A DNA stretch of 64,000 nucleotides from an uncultured Paracoccaceae bacterium (GTDB taxonomy: Bacteria; Pseudomonadota; Alphaproteobacteria; Rhodobacterales; Rhodobacteraceae). The notes under the pieces are model-generated. The model ran no database searches. It was given only the letters and a program-made list of their open reading frames with translations, and had not been told where the DNA came from. The position numbers were made by a program, and so were the translations under genes. This document shows, piece after piece, positions 15,881-24,558 of the stretch. The stretch spans positions 310,001-374,000 of the forward strand of contig CANMTD010000003.1 in assembly GCA_947500775.1 (NCBI GenBank), given 5' to 3'. Position 1 is the stretch's first letter, and every line of letters starts with the position of its first letter.

Positions 15881-18800
15881 ATGACAAAAAACAGCCTGAC
15901 CGCCCTACGGGCCGCCATCGACGACGCGACCTATGCGCCAGAGGGGCCCGTGCTGGCCCGCCTGATCCGCGACGCCGCCCTGTCGCCGAAGGACCGCGCC
16001 CGCATCGCCGCCGATGCCGCCGATCTGGTGCGCAGCATCCGCAGCAGCACCAGGCCCGGGCTGATGGAGGTGTTCCTGGCCGAATACGGGCTGTCCACCG
16101 ACGAAGGCGTGGCGCTGATGTGTCTGGCCGAGGCGCTGTTGCGCGTGCCCGACGCGGGCACCATGGATGCGCTGATCGAGGATAAGATCGCGCCGTCGGA
16201 CTGGGGCCGCCATCTGGGGCATTCCAGCTCGTCCCTGGTCAACGCCTCGACCTGGGCGCTGATGCTGACCGGCCGGGTGCTGGAGGACGCCGAACCGGGC
16301 ATCACCGGGCTGTTGCGCGGGGCCGTCAAACGGCTGGGCGAACCGGTGATCCGCACCGCCGTGTCCCGTGCGATGCGCGAAATGGGGCGCCAGTTCGTGC
16401 TGGGCGAATCCATCGACAGCGCCATGAAACGTGCCGCCGGGATGGAGGCGCGCGGTTACACCTATTCCTATGACATGCTGGGCGAAGCCGCCCGCACCGG
16501 CGCCGACGCCGCCCGTTATCACGGCTCTTACAGCCGCGCGATCGCCGCCATCGCGGGGGCCTGCGGGTCGGAGGACGTGCGCCGCAACCCCGGCATCTCG
16601 GTCAAATTCTCGGCCCTGCATCCCCGGTACGAGGTTGCCCAGCGCGCCCGCGTGATGGACGAGCTGGTGCCCCGCGTCCGCGCCCTGGCGCTGGAAGCGA
16701 AAGCCGCCGGCATGGGCTTCAACGTCGACGCGGAAGAGGCCGACCGCCTGTCGCTGTCGCTGGATGTGATCGAAGCGGTGGCCAGCGATCCCGCACTGGC
16801 CGGGTGGGACGGGTTCGGCGTGGTGGTGCAGGCCTTTGGCCCACGCACCGGCCCGGTGCTGGACTGGATCAACGCGCTGGCGCAGAAACTGGACCGCCGG
16901 TTCATGGTCCGGCTGGTCAAGGGCGCCTATTGGGATACCGAAATCAAACACGCCCAGGTCATGGGCGTGGACGGGTTCCCGGTGTTTTCCCGCAAACCGT
17001 CGACCGACGTCAGCTATATCGCCAATGCCCGCAAACTGCTGGGCATGACCGACCGGATTTACCCGCAGTTTGCCACCCACAACGCCCATACGGTCGCCGC
17101 GATTCTGGACATGGGACAGGACCGCGAGGCCTATGAGTTTCAGCGTCTGCACGGCATGGGCGAACAGCTGCATGACATCGTGATGGAACGCCCCGGCGCC
17201 ACCCGCTGCCGGATTTACGCCCCCGTCGGCGCGCACCGCGATCTGCTGGCCTATCTGGTGCGGCGCCTGCTGGAAAACGGCGCCAACAGCTCTTTCGTCA
17301 ACCAGATCGTCGACGAAGAGGTCGCGCCCGAAGAGGTCGCCGCCGATCCCTTTGCTGAGGTCGAGGGCTATCTTGATGCGCCCGAACATCCGATGCTGAA
17401 ATCCGGCCCTGCGCTGTTTGGCCTGGACCGGCGCAATGCGCGCGGCTGGGACATCGCGCACCGCCCGACGCTGGACCGGATCGACGCCGCCCGCGCGCCG
17501 TTCCAAAGCACCCTGTTCACCGCTGCACCGCTGATCGCGGGCGCGCTGTCCGACGGCCCGGCGCAGGACATCCACAACCCCGCAAACCCCGGCGATCACG
17601 TCGGCACCGTTACCCTTGCCGCCCCCGACACCATTGCAACCGCCCTTGCCGCCGCCCAACCCTGGGACGCCCCCGCCAAGGACCGCGCTGCCACCCTGCG
17701 CCGCGCCGCAGACCTGTTCGAGGAACACCACGGGCTGTTCTTTGCCCTGCTCGCACGCGAGGCGGGCAAGACCCTGATGGACGCGGTGGGCGAGCTGCGC
17801 GAGGCGGTGGATTTCCTGCGGTTTTATGCAGGCGAGGCTGCCAAGCTGGACAGCCCCGCGCGCGGTATTTTCACCTGCATTTCCCCGTGGAACTTTCCGC
17901 TGGCGATTTTCAGCGGGCAGGTTTCGGCCGCCCTTGCCGCGGGCAACGGCGTGCTGGCCAAACCCGCCGAACAGACCCCGCTGGTGGCCCATGCCGCCGT
18001 GCAACTGCTGCATCAGGCGGGCGTGCCGCGCGCTGTGCTGCAATATCTGCCGGGCGACGGGGCGACCGTGGGCCGCGCGCTGACCTCGGACGCGCGGGTG
18101 GGCGGGGTCGCCTTTACCGGATCGACCGAAACCGCGCAGGTGATCCGCCGTGCCATGGCCGCCCATATGGCCCCCGGCACCCCGCTGATCGCCGAAACCG
18201 GCGGGCTGAACGCGATGATCGTCGACAGCACCGCCCTGCCCGAACAGGCCGTGCGCGATGTGCTGCAATCGGCGTTCCAATCCGCCGGGCAACGCTGTTC
18301 GGCGCTGCGGTGTCTCTATGTGCAGGAAGACATCGCCGAGAATTTCCAGAAGATGCTGTTCGGCGCGATGCAGGAACTGGCGATGGGCGATCCCTGGCAT
18401 CTGCCCACCGATGTGGGCCCGCTGATCGATGCTACCGCACAGGCCCAGATCGCCGACTATGTCGCCGCCGCCCGTACTGAGGGCCGCCTGTTGTGGCAGG
18501 CCCCGGTGCCCGAAACCGGGCATTTCCTGTCGCCCGTGGCCCTCCGCGTGGATGGCATCGCCCAGATGACGCGCGAGATTTTCGGGCCCGTCCTGCATAT
18601 CGCAACCTACAAGGCCAGCCAGCTTGACGATGTGATCGCCGCGATCAACGCCACCGGCTATGGGCTGACCTTCGGCCTGCACACCCGGATCGACGACCGA
18701 GTGCAGCATGTGGTCGAACGGCTGCATGTCGGCAACATCTATGTCAACCGCAACCAGATCGGCGCGATTGTCGGCAGCCAGCCCTTCGGCGGCGAAGGGC

Positions 18801-19348
18801 TGTCGGGCACCGGCCCCAAGGCGGGCGGGCCGCAATACCTGCGCCGCTTTGCGCAATCGGCACCCCCCGCCCTCGGCGGCGCCCCCGACGGGCAGGCCGA
18901 TGAATATAAGGTGCAGGCCGCGCTGACCGCCTGCGCGGTGCCTGCCGATCCGCGTCACGGCACCGCCCTGCCCGGCCCCACCGGCGAATCCAACCGCCTG
19001 TCGGCCTTTGCCCGCCCGCCGCTTTTGTGTCTGGGGCCGGGGCCTGATCTGGCGGCGCAGCAGGTGCAACAGGTGCAGTCGCTGGGCGGTAACGGCGTCG
19101 CCGTGACGGGCCACCTGCCCGCCGGGGCGCTGCGCCATCTGACCGGGTTCGGCGGCGTGATCTTCTGGGGCGACACCGATCTGGCGCGCGCATATGAAAC
19201 CGCGCTGGCCGCCCGCCCCGGTGCGATCCTGCCGCTGATCACCGGCGCGCCGGACATGGCCCATGTGCTGCTGGAACGGCACGTCTGCGTCGACACAACC
19301 GCATCAGGTGGCAACGCCGCCTTGCTGGCCGAGGTCGCAATGGCTTGA
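15881..19348 (+). CDS. putA: Bifunctional proline dehydrogenase / L-glutamate-gamma-semialdehyde dehydrogenase
   Basis: Oxidises proline to glutamate in two steps: FAD-dependent proline dehydrogenase, then NAD-dependent semialdehyde dehydrogenase with channelling, at the inner face of the membrane. The start at 15881 follows GCGGAG and gives 1155 residues. Seen: PRODH barrel with RLVKGAYWD at 344-352, ALDH domain with nucleophile Cys806 in AGQRCSALR, and a C-terminal ALDH-superfamily tail after about 1000. There is no N-terminal ribbon-helix-helix, so this is the longer non-DNA-binding form, and regulation falls to the divergent PutR. The reverse frame is also open for most of its length, which is a shadow. 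Confidence 0.96.
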   Translation: MTKNSLTALRAAIDDATYAPEGPVLARLIRDAALSPKDRARIAADAADLVRSIRSSTRPGLMEVFLAEYGLSTDEGVALMCLAEALLRVPDAGTMDALIEDKIAPSDWGRHLGHSSSSLVNASTWALMLTGRVLEDAEPGITGLLRGAVKRLGEPVIRTAVSRAMREMGRQFVLGESIDSAMKRAAGMEARGYTYSYDMLGEAARTGADAARYHGSYSRAIAAIAGACGSEDVRRNPGISVKFSALHPRYEVAQRARVMDELVPRVRALALEAKAAGMGFNVDAEEADRLSLSLDVIEAVASDPALAGWDGFGVVVQAFGPRTGPVLDWINALAQKLDRRFMVRLVKGAYWDTEIKHAQVMGVDGFPVFSRKPSTDVSYIANARKLLGMTDRIYPQFATHNAHTVAAILDMGQDREAYEFQRLHGMGEQLHDIVMERPGATRCRIYAPVGAHRDLLAYLVRRLLENGANSSFVNQIVDEEVAPEEVAADPFAEVEGYLDAPEHPMLKSGPALFGLDRRNARGWDIAHRPTLDRIDAARAPFQSTLFTAAPLIAGALSDGPAQDIHNPANPGDHVGTVTLAAPDTIATALAAAQPWDAPAKDRAATLRRAADLFEEHHGLFFALLAREAGKTLMDAVGELREAVDFLRFYAGEAAKLDSPARGIFTCISPWNFPLAIFSGQVSAALAAGNGVLAKPAEQTPLVAHAAVQLLHQAGVPRAVLQYLPGDGATVGRALTSDARVGGVAFTGSTETAQVIRRAMAAHMAPGTPLIAETGGLNAMIVDSTALPEQAVRDVLQSAFQSAGQRCSALRCLYVQEDIAENFQKMLFGAMQELAMGDPWHLPTDVGPLIDATAQAQIADYVAAARTEGRLLWQAPVPETGHFLSPVALRVDGIAQMTREIFGPVLHIATYKASQLDDVIAAINATGYGLTFGLHTRIDDRVQHVVERLHVGNIYVNRNQIGAIVGSQPFGGEGLSGTGPKAGGPQYLRRFAQSAPPALGGAPDGQADEYKVQAALTACAVPADPRHGTALPGPTGESNRLSAFARPPLLCLGPGPDLAAQQVQQVQSLGGNGVAVTGHLPAGALRHLTGFGGVIFWGDTDLARAYETALAARPGAILPLITGAPDMAHVLLERHVCVDTTASGGNAALLAEVAMA

Positions 19349-19378
19349 CGACAGCGATGGGGCAGCTAGCGTTGCCCC

Positions 19379-20116
19379 ATGTTTCCGATCCGCGATCACA
19401 ACCCGTCGACCCGCACGCCCTATGTCACCTATGGGCTGATGGCGATCAATATTCTGGTATTCATCAGCTATTGGTCCCTGTTTTCCAACCCGCCGCGATT
19501 GCAGGGGTTTTTCTTCGACTGGGCGCTGATCCCCGCCGCCGTTTCCGAAGGGCAGCGGTACCACGGGTTCCTGACCTCGATGTTCCTGCATGGCGGGCTG
19601 ATGCATCTGGGCGGCAATATGCTGTTTCTCTACATCTTCGGCGACAATCTTGAGGATGAACTGGGCCATACCCGGTTCCTGGGCTTCTATCTGGCCAGCG
19701 GGCTGGCGGCCGGATACGCGCAGTATATCTCGGACCCCGGCTCGCTGGCGCCGATGGTGGGGGCGTCGGGGGCGATCGCCGGGGTGATGGGGGGCTATCT
19801 GCTGATGTTCCCCAAGGCGCGGGTCGATGTGCTGTTCATCTTCATCATCATCTTCCGGGTTTTCCCGATGCCTGCCTGGATCATGCTGGGCCTGTGGTTT
19901 GGGCTGCAGATCTTCAGCGGCATCGGCGCCAGCTCCGAAACCGGCGGCGTTGCCTATTGGGCCCATGCGGGCGGGTTTGCCGCCGGAATTCTGCTGATGG
20001 TCCCGCTTTGGCGGGCGCGGGGCGGCACGGCGTTTTGGAACCGGACCCACGGCCACCCGCCCCACCCCGAGGCGACCTATCGCCGATCCTCGATCCCGAC
20101 CGTGCGGAGAAGATGA
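19379..20116 (+). CDS. Rhomboid-family intramembrane serine protease
   Basis: Inner-membrane protease of 245 residues that cleaves substrates within transmembrane helices. The catalytic pair is visible as Ser130 in GASG and His196 in AHAGG, with the structural HGGLMHLGGNM loop at 71-81. Six or more hydrophobic segments are present, and the tail after about 212 is basic and cytoplasmic. It starts 30 bases after putA and overlaps the next gene by ATGA. Its substrate is unknown. Confidence 0.93.
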   Translation: MFPIRDHNPSTRTPYVTYGLMAINILVFISYWSLFSNPPRLQGFFFDWALIPAAVSEGQRYHGFLTSMFLHGGLMHLGGNMLFLYIFGDNLEDELGHTRFLGFYLASGLAAGYAQYISDPGSLAPMVGASGAIAGVMGGYLLMFPKARVDVLFIFIIIFRVFPMPAWIMLGLWFGLQIFSGIGASSETGGVAYWAHAGGFAAGILLMVPLWRARGGTAFWNRTHGHPPHPEATYRRSSIPTVRRR

Positions 20117-20481
20117 TGCCACAGGAACTGACCTGCCATTGCGGCGCGGTGGTGCTGGAACTGGAATTGCTGGAGCCGCTGTCCAAGGCCCGGCGCTGCG
20201 ACTGTTCCTATTGCCGGCGGCGCGGCGCGATCATGGCGGCGGTCGAACTGGACAAGCTGACGGTCGTGCAGGGCGCGGATAACCTGACGCTTTACACCTG
20301 GGGCACCGGCACGGCGCAGCATTATTTCTGCAAGACCTGCGGCATCTACACCCACCACCGGCGCCGGTCGAACCCGAACCATTACGGCGTGAACGTCGGC
20401 GCGCTGACCGGGGTGAACCCGCGCGATCTGGGCGATGTGCCGTGGACGGATGGGGTGAACCATTCGTCGGACCGCAACTAG
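20113..20481 (+). CDS. GFA-family (CENP-V/GFA domain) zinc protein
   Basis: Small zinc protein of the glutathione-dependent formaldehyde-activating (GFA) type, 122 residues. Zinc ligands appear as C-H-C near residues 8-10, C-D-C-S-Y-C around 29-34, and CKTCG near 75-79. Most GFA proteins have no proven formaldehyde role, so only the fold is claimed. GGAG lies upstream; either ATG (20113 or 20116) could be used. Its TAG stop is shared with the convergent gene within one CTAG. Confidence 0.85.
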   Translation: MMPQELTCHCGAVVLELELLEPLSKARRCDCSYCRRRGAIMAAVELDKLTVVQGADNLTLYTWGTGTAQHYFCKTCGIYTHHRRRSNPNHYGVNVGALTGVNPRDLGDVPWTDGVNHSSDRN

Positions 20482-21143
20482 CCGTTCTTGCGTTTTTCAA
20501 TCGCCGCCAGATGTTCGTTCACGACCCGCGTCGTCGTCGACAGCGCATCCCGCACCCCCTTGCTCAGGGCACGGCGTTTTTCAATATTCTTCTGGGCCGG
20601 ACCATCCAGAACCTTACCGAATTTCTTGTCCAGTTTGACGCAATCCTGAACCAGACGCTCGGCCGCCTTGGGGTTCTTGGTCAGCGTCTTTTCGAACTCG
20701 GTCTGTTTGGCGATAATCGCATTGCCCAGCCGTTCCCATTCGGCCCAAAAGCTTTTGGCCTCTTTGAACAGCGTGTCGCGGCGTTTGGCCAGCGCGGCCA
20801 GCGTGTCGGACAGTTTCGCGATCTCGGCGTCGATCTTGACATAGCTTGCGATGTCTTCGGCATTCAGCGCCTTGATCCGCAAAAACGCCGTCATGTAGGA
20901 ATCGTATTCCATGACCGTCATTTCCGGCAATTTCCCGCCAAAGCTGATGGCGGCCTGCGTCATCTCTCCGACCTGACCGTCCGGCTTCAGCGCCGCTTTC
21001 TTCTGAAACTTGCGCACGGCCTCTTCGGTTTTGGGGCCGAAATCGCCGTCGATATCCAACGCCGGGCGCGCGCCCAGCTTGTTCAACGCTTTCTGCAAGG
21101 CTTCAACGTCGCGCCCCTTGGCGCCTTTTTTCAATACGGCCAT
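20478..21143 (-). CDS. Peptidoglycan-binding-domain protein with helical C-terminus
   Basis: The 221-residue product starts with a PG_binding_1 domain (about 4-62: KGRDVEALQKALNKLG, then DGDFGPKTEEAVRKFQ), followed by about 150 residues of charged helix, probably coiled coil. There is no signal peptide or membrane segment, which is odd for a domain that normally binds cell wall. The ATG at 21143 is preferred over upstream GTGs because it follows a GGAG and begins at the domain. Function unknown; the style (charged coiled coil, no signal) resembles the coiled-coil protein at 53965-55044. Confidence 0.8.
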   Translation of the reverse strand: MAVLKKGAKGRDVEALQKALNKLGARPALDIDGDFGPKTEEAVRKFQKKAALKPDGQVGEMTQAAISFGGKLPEMTVMEYDSYMTAFLRIKALNAEDIASYVKIDAEIAKLSDTLAALAKRRDTLFKEAKSFWAEWERLGNAIIAKQTEFEKTLTKNPKAAERLVQDCVKLDKKFGKVLDGPAQKNIEKRRALSKGVRDALSTTTRVVNEHLAAIEKRKNG

Positions 21144-21301
21144 CCCAATCACCACTCCGAAAAAATCGTCTGTAATAAAAATCGAAGTACAGTCGACGAT
21201 ATCGTGGCCGTCACGTCAAGGGTCGGCCAGAACGGTCGCGTTCTGGCACAGTGCCCCGGCCGGGGGGAACTCTGGCAATGGGGTGTCAGGCCTGCGGGGG
21301 C

Positions 21302-22090
21302 TTACCGTTCGCGGACGACCTTGGCGAAGGTTTCGAAAATCGTGCCGTTGGCGGCGATGATATCGCCATCTTCGACCGGGTTGTGCCCGTCGCGGATCGG
21401 GCCGACCAGGCCACCCGCCTCTTTGACGATGATGATGCCCGCGGCGATGTCCCAGGCGTTCAGCTCGCGTTCCCAATAGCCATCGTAGCGGCCCGCCGCG
21501 ACGTAAGCCAGGTCAAGCGACGCAGCCCCCCAGCGCCGGACGCCCGCGCATTGCGGCAGCAGCCGACCGAAATCATGCAGGGTCGCGGGCAGGGTTTTCT
21601 TGCTGGCAAACGGCACGCCGGTGGCGAAAATCGCCTCGATCATCCGGTGACGGCCCGACACCCGCAACCGGGTTTCGTTCATCCAGGCGCCCGCACCTTT
21701 TTCGGCAAAGAACATTTCGTCCTTGGCGGCGTCGAACACCACACCGGCGACGATTTCACCCTTGTGTTCCAGCGCGATGGAAACCGCCCAATGCGGCAGC
21801 CCGTGCAGAAAGTTGGTGGTGCCATCCAGCGGATCGACGATCCAGCGGCGGGTCGGGTCCTGCCCGTCGGCCCCGCCGGTTTCCTCGCCCAGCCAGCCAT
21901 AGGTCGGCCGTGCGCCCAGCAACTCTTCTTTCAGGATGTTTTCAGCAGAGATATCGGCCTTGGATACGAAATCCCCCGCCCCTTTGGTCGACACCTGCAG
22001 GTTCTCGACCTCGCGGAAATCCTTGACCAGACTGCGGCCCGCCAGACGGGCGGCTTTGATCATGATGTTAAGATTTGCACTGCCTACCAT
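21302..22090 (-). CDS. suhB: Inositol monophosphatase family protein
   Basis: Mg-dependent phosphatase of the IMPase/SuhB family, 262 residues. Seen: LGEETGG (about 66-72), the metal-binding WIVDPLDGTTNFLHG (about 83-97) and the late WDIAAGIIIVKEAGG. Family members hydrolyse inositol-1-phosphate and related sugar phosphates, and SuhB also joins rRNA antitermination complexes in E. coli. Which applies here is not known. Confidence 0.93.
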   Translation of the reverse strand: MVGSANLNIMIKAARLAGRSLVKDFREVENLQVSTKGAGDFVSKADISAENILKEELLGARPTYGWLGEETGGADGQDPTRRWIVDPLDGTTNFLHGLPHWAVSIALEHKGEIVAGVVFDAAKDEMFFAEKGAGAWMNETRLRVSGRHRMIEAIFATGVPFASKKTLPATLHDFGRLLPQCAGVRRWGAASLDLAYVAAGRYDGYWERELNAWDIAAGIIIVKEAGGLVGPIRDGHNPVEDGDIIAANGTIFETFAKVVRER

Positions 22091-22405
22091 GGGCCCGGAC
22101 TCCTATATCAGGCCGCGCGTATACGCGTCCCGCCCGCCGATGCCAAGGGGGGAACGCCCCCGGGGGTCCGGCCATGCCCAAGTTTCTGGGCTCTGTCTTT
22201 GAATGGCGCCCCTGCATTGGCGGGCATCCGCCGCCAGATCGCTCTTTGGGCGACGCAGTCTGGTGTTGGTTACCACGGCGGTGTCGGTGAATGGCACAAA
22301 GCGGTCCGGGCCGTGAAGATCACCGCCTGTCTGATCTCGCCTTCTATCCTGTCAGATTCAGCTTGGGCGGGGCCGACCATAGGATGGCCCCGCCATTCCC
22401 TTGGA
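22091..22405. other. Non-coding stretch with a hairpin
   Basis: No convincing gene in 315 bases between suhB and a small exported-protein gene. A perfect 9-base inverted repeat GGCGGGGCC / GGCCCCGCC (22366-22374 and 22386-22394, 11-base loop) sits 12 bases past the stop of the upstream reverse gene and may end its transcript, though no U-run follows. A GGGGG-AACG-CCCCC hairpin lies near 22147-22160. A 64-codon reverse frame at 22103-22297 has no ribosome site or recognisable motif. Confidence 0.5.
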
Positions 22406-22681
22406 TCAGTTGTGCCCGCGTTGGCGGCCACCCTTTTCGCCGGAATGTTGCGCGGTTTGCTCGGCGCCGCGTCCGGGGTCGTCCAGCTTGCCGTGGGCGT
22501 TTTGCTCCATCACGCCCCGCATTTCGTCTTCGCCCGGCGTGCCCACACTCTGAGCCAGGTTGGTTTCGTGGTTCTTGCTGAGGATCGTATCGTCCTCGGT
22601 GGCCCAGGGGTTGGCGTGGCCCGCAAGTGCCGGGGCCGCCAGAAGTGCCAGAACGGCGGTAAGGGCCAGTTGTCTTGTCAT
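22406..22681 (-). CDS. Small exported hydrophilic protein, unknown function
   Basis: A 91-residue product with a clear signal peptide (MTRQLALTAVLALLAAPALA, cleaved about residue 20) and a short mature part of about 70 residues rich in Glu, Asp, His, Asn and Gly, so probably disordered. AAGGA lies 8 bases before the ATG at 22681. The frame extends further upstream but without support. No family recognised. Confidence 0.65.
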   Translation of the reverse strand: MTRQLALTAVLALLAAPALAGHANPWATEDDTILSKNHETNLAQSVGTPGEDEMRGVMEQNAHGKLDDPGRGAEQTAQHSGEKGGRQRGHN

Positions 22682-22841
22682 CGTTGTGATCCTTTGCGCA
22701 ACAAGTTGGGATCGTTCCGATATGAATTCCGGACAATGAATATCAAGCACGGGTGCCCCGAACGCAGCAAATGTCGCACCTTCAGCGCGGGCCTTGGCGG
22801 TTTTTCGCCTCTTTCCGGTCCCGGAACGGAACGGCGCCCCC

Positions 22842-23453
22842 TTATCCCGGATGGGAACAGGCCTGCATTTTCTGATCCCCCTGACGGTCGGCAGGGCGGG
22901 GTGTGGCCGCGATGAAGTCTTCCAAAGCCCTGACATAACCTTCGCCCGCCGCATCCAGAACATCCGGGTCCAGCTTGTCCGCGGCGAAAACGACATATGG
23001 GGTGTGCCACGGCAGGCCGCAGCGGTATGCCGTGGCCTTGAGCGGGGTCAGCAGTTCGTCGACGGTATAGTAATTGGCGCCGTCGCGGGTATAGGCCTCT
23101 GGCACATTGCCCGCCGTTGCCGCCACCATCAGCGGCGTGCCGGTCAGACCCGCGCCCTCGGTCTTGGCAAAGACATAGTACATCCGCGTCAGAACGGCAT
23201 CCTGCCAGGCTTTCAAAAGCGCCGGGGTCGAATACCACTGGATCGGGAATTGCAGGACGATCCGGTCGGCGCCCAACAGCATCGCGGCCTCGGCTTCGGC
23301 ATCCGTGGACATGTCGATCACGCCAGTGGGGTAACGGGCCTGCATGTCGACCACCTTGACGCCGCTCACGGCGCTGGCGGCCTTGGAAAGGGCGGCATTG
23401 GCCTTGGATCGCGACAGATCGCGGTGGAAAAGAAGGATGAGAGTTTCGGACAT
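22842..23453 (-). CDS. NAD(P)H-dependent oxidoreductase, flavodoxin-like fold
   Basis: A 203-residue flavoprotein of the NQO1/KefF/MdaB type (Flavodoxin_2). Seen: N-terminal strand with HRDLSRSKAN, the FPIQWYSTPALLKAWQD active-site helix (about 69-85), and MVAATAGN before a loop with GANYYTVDELLTPL. Members reduce quinones or electrophiles with NAD(P)H. It is divergent from a LysR-type gene across an 88-base spacer with a strong palindrome, so control by that regulator is likely. Confidence 0.88.
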   Translation of the reverse strand: MSETLILLFHRDLSRSKANAALSKAASAVSGVKVVDMQARYPTGVIDMSTDAEAEAAMLLGADRIVLQFPIQWYSTPALLKAWQDAVLTRMYYVFAKTEGAGLTGTPLMVAATAGNVPEAYTRDGANYYTVDELLTPLKATAYRCGLPWHTPYVVFAADKLDPDVLDAAGEGYVRALEDFIAATPRPADRQGDQKMQACSHPG

Positions 23454-23518
23454 TTCTGATCTCCGGCTGTGTGTGACAATACGGATGTAGGAGGCGCCAA
23501 CAAATCATTCTAACAAAT

Positions 23519-23537
23519 ATAATATATAGTATATTAT
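23519..23537. promoter_or_regulatory. Perfect AT-rich palindrome before the LysR-type gene
   Basis: ATAATATA-TAG-TATATTAT is a perfect 8-base inverted repeat with a 3-base centre, lying 4 bases before the LysR-gene ATG at 23542. It occupies the place where a ribosome binding site would be. LysR proteins often bind AT-rich dyads in divergent spacers, so it is a candidate autoregulatory site; it could equally hold the regulator's own -10 region with a leaderless transcript. Confidence 0.5.
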
Positions 23538-23541
23538 TCAC

Positions 23542-24471
23542 ATGATGAATTTACGAACCCTCGACCTGAACCTGCTGACGGTGCTGGATGCCCTGCTGGA
23601 CGAAGCGCATGTCAGCCGCGCGGCGCTGCGGCTGAACATGTCGCAACCGGCTGTTTCCAATGCGTTACAGCGCTGCCGGGATTTGTTTGGTGATCCGCTT
23701 TTGATACGCGGGCGCGGCGTCATGTACCGCACCCCCAAGGCCGAAGCGCTGCGCGCGCCGCTCAAATCACTGCTTCTGGACGTTGTGCATCTGATCGACC
23801 CGCCGCAGATCGACCCCAAGGATGTCACACAGGTCATCCGGATCACCACAGCCGACGATCCGATGGCCATCCTTGCCGGGCCGCTGACCGCAGCACTGCG
23901 CGCGTCGGCTCCGGGGATCACGGTGGTGTTCCAGCCGTGGCACGGCGCGCATGTGTCTTTGCGGCAGCTGCGGGATGGGGATGCCGATTTGGCGATCTCG
24001 GTATTCAGCGGGGATATCGAAGACATCGACACGGTCACATTGATCGAAGAAGACTATGTTGTCGCAATGCGCGCCGATCATCCCGCCGCGCGGTCATTCG
24101 ACCTTGATGTCTGGCTTGACTGGCCGCATGTGCTTGTGTCGGGGCAAGGGTCCCTGCGGTCGCCGTTGGACGCCACGCTGCGGTCCATGGGACGTTCCCG
24201 ACAGGTTGGCGTTGTCGTCCCTTCATTTCAAATGATACCGCGCATCCTTGCCGGGTCGGATTTCATGGCGATGGTGCCCAGACACAGCATGGCGCTGCAC
24301 GACCGGGCCAACCTGAGGTGTTTCGCGCCGCCGGTGCCCGTCGATGGCTTTCCGCTGCATCTGGCATGGCACAAACGGCGGTCTGCCGATGTCGGTCTGC
24401 GGCATGTGGCGGAAGTGATCGGAACCATCTTTGGCGATCTGAAGGCCGTGCTTGCGGATCAACAAGGCTGA
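23542..24471 (+). CDS. LysR-family transcriptional regulator
   Basis: A 309-residue LysR regulator. Seen: N-terminal winged helix-turn-helix (about 4-63, with VSRAALRLNMSQPAVSNALQR) and a periplasmic-binding-protein-like effector domain (about 90-300). The NLLTVLDALLDE opening and FGDPLLIRGRG resemble the NodD/PcpR-like LysR subgroup. No Shine-Dalgarno sequence is visible; ATGs occur at 23542 and 23545. Divergent to the flavodoxin-like oxidoreductase, which is its likely target. Inducer unknown. Confidence 0.9.
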   Translation: MMNLRTLDLNLLTVLDALLDEAHVSRAALRLNMSQPAVSNALQRCRDLFGDPLLIRGRGVMYRTPKAEALRAPLKSLLLDVVHLIDPPQIDPKDVTQVIRITTADDPMAILAGPLTAALRASAPGITVVFQPWHGAHVSLRQLRDGDADLAISVFSGDIEDIDTVTLIEEDYVVAMRADHPAARSFDLDVWLDWPHVLVSGQGSLRSPLDATLRSMGRSRQVGVVVPSFQMIPRILAGSDFMAMVPRHSMALHDRANLRCFAPPVPVDGFPLHLAWHKRRSADVGLRHVAEVIGTIFGDLKAVLADQQG

Positions 24472-24558
24472 GTTGGCGATCACACCAATGGCACACGGAA
24501 CAGGCCTTTCCGGTCCCTCAGGATATCCCCCGACGGTGTGAAACCCGGCGTTCGCCCC

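Noticed and set aside
15905-19282. 1125-codon reverse open frame
   Set aside because: It is fully antisense to putA, low in hydrophobic pattern and rich in His, Gln and Gly, as expected for the complement of GC-rich coding DNA.
21254-21265. CCCCGGCCGGGG palindrome downstream of suhB
   Set aside because: A continuous 12-base palindrome with no loop and no U-run; probably a by-product of high GC rather than a terminator.
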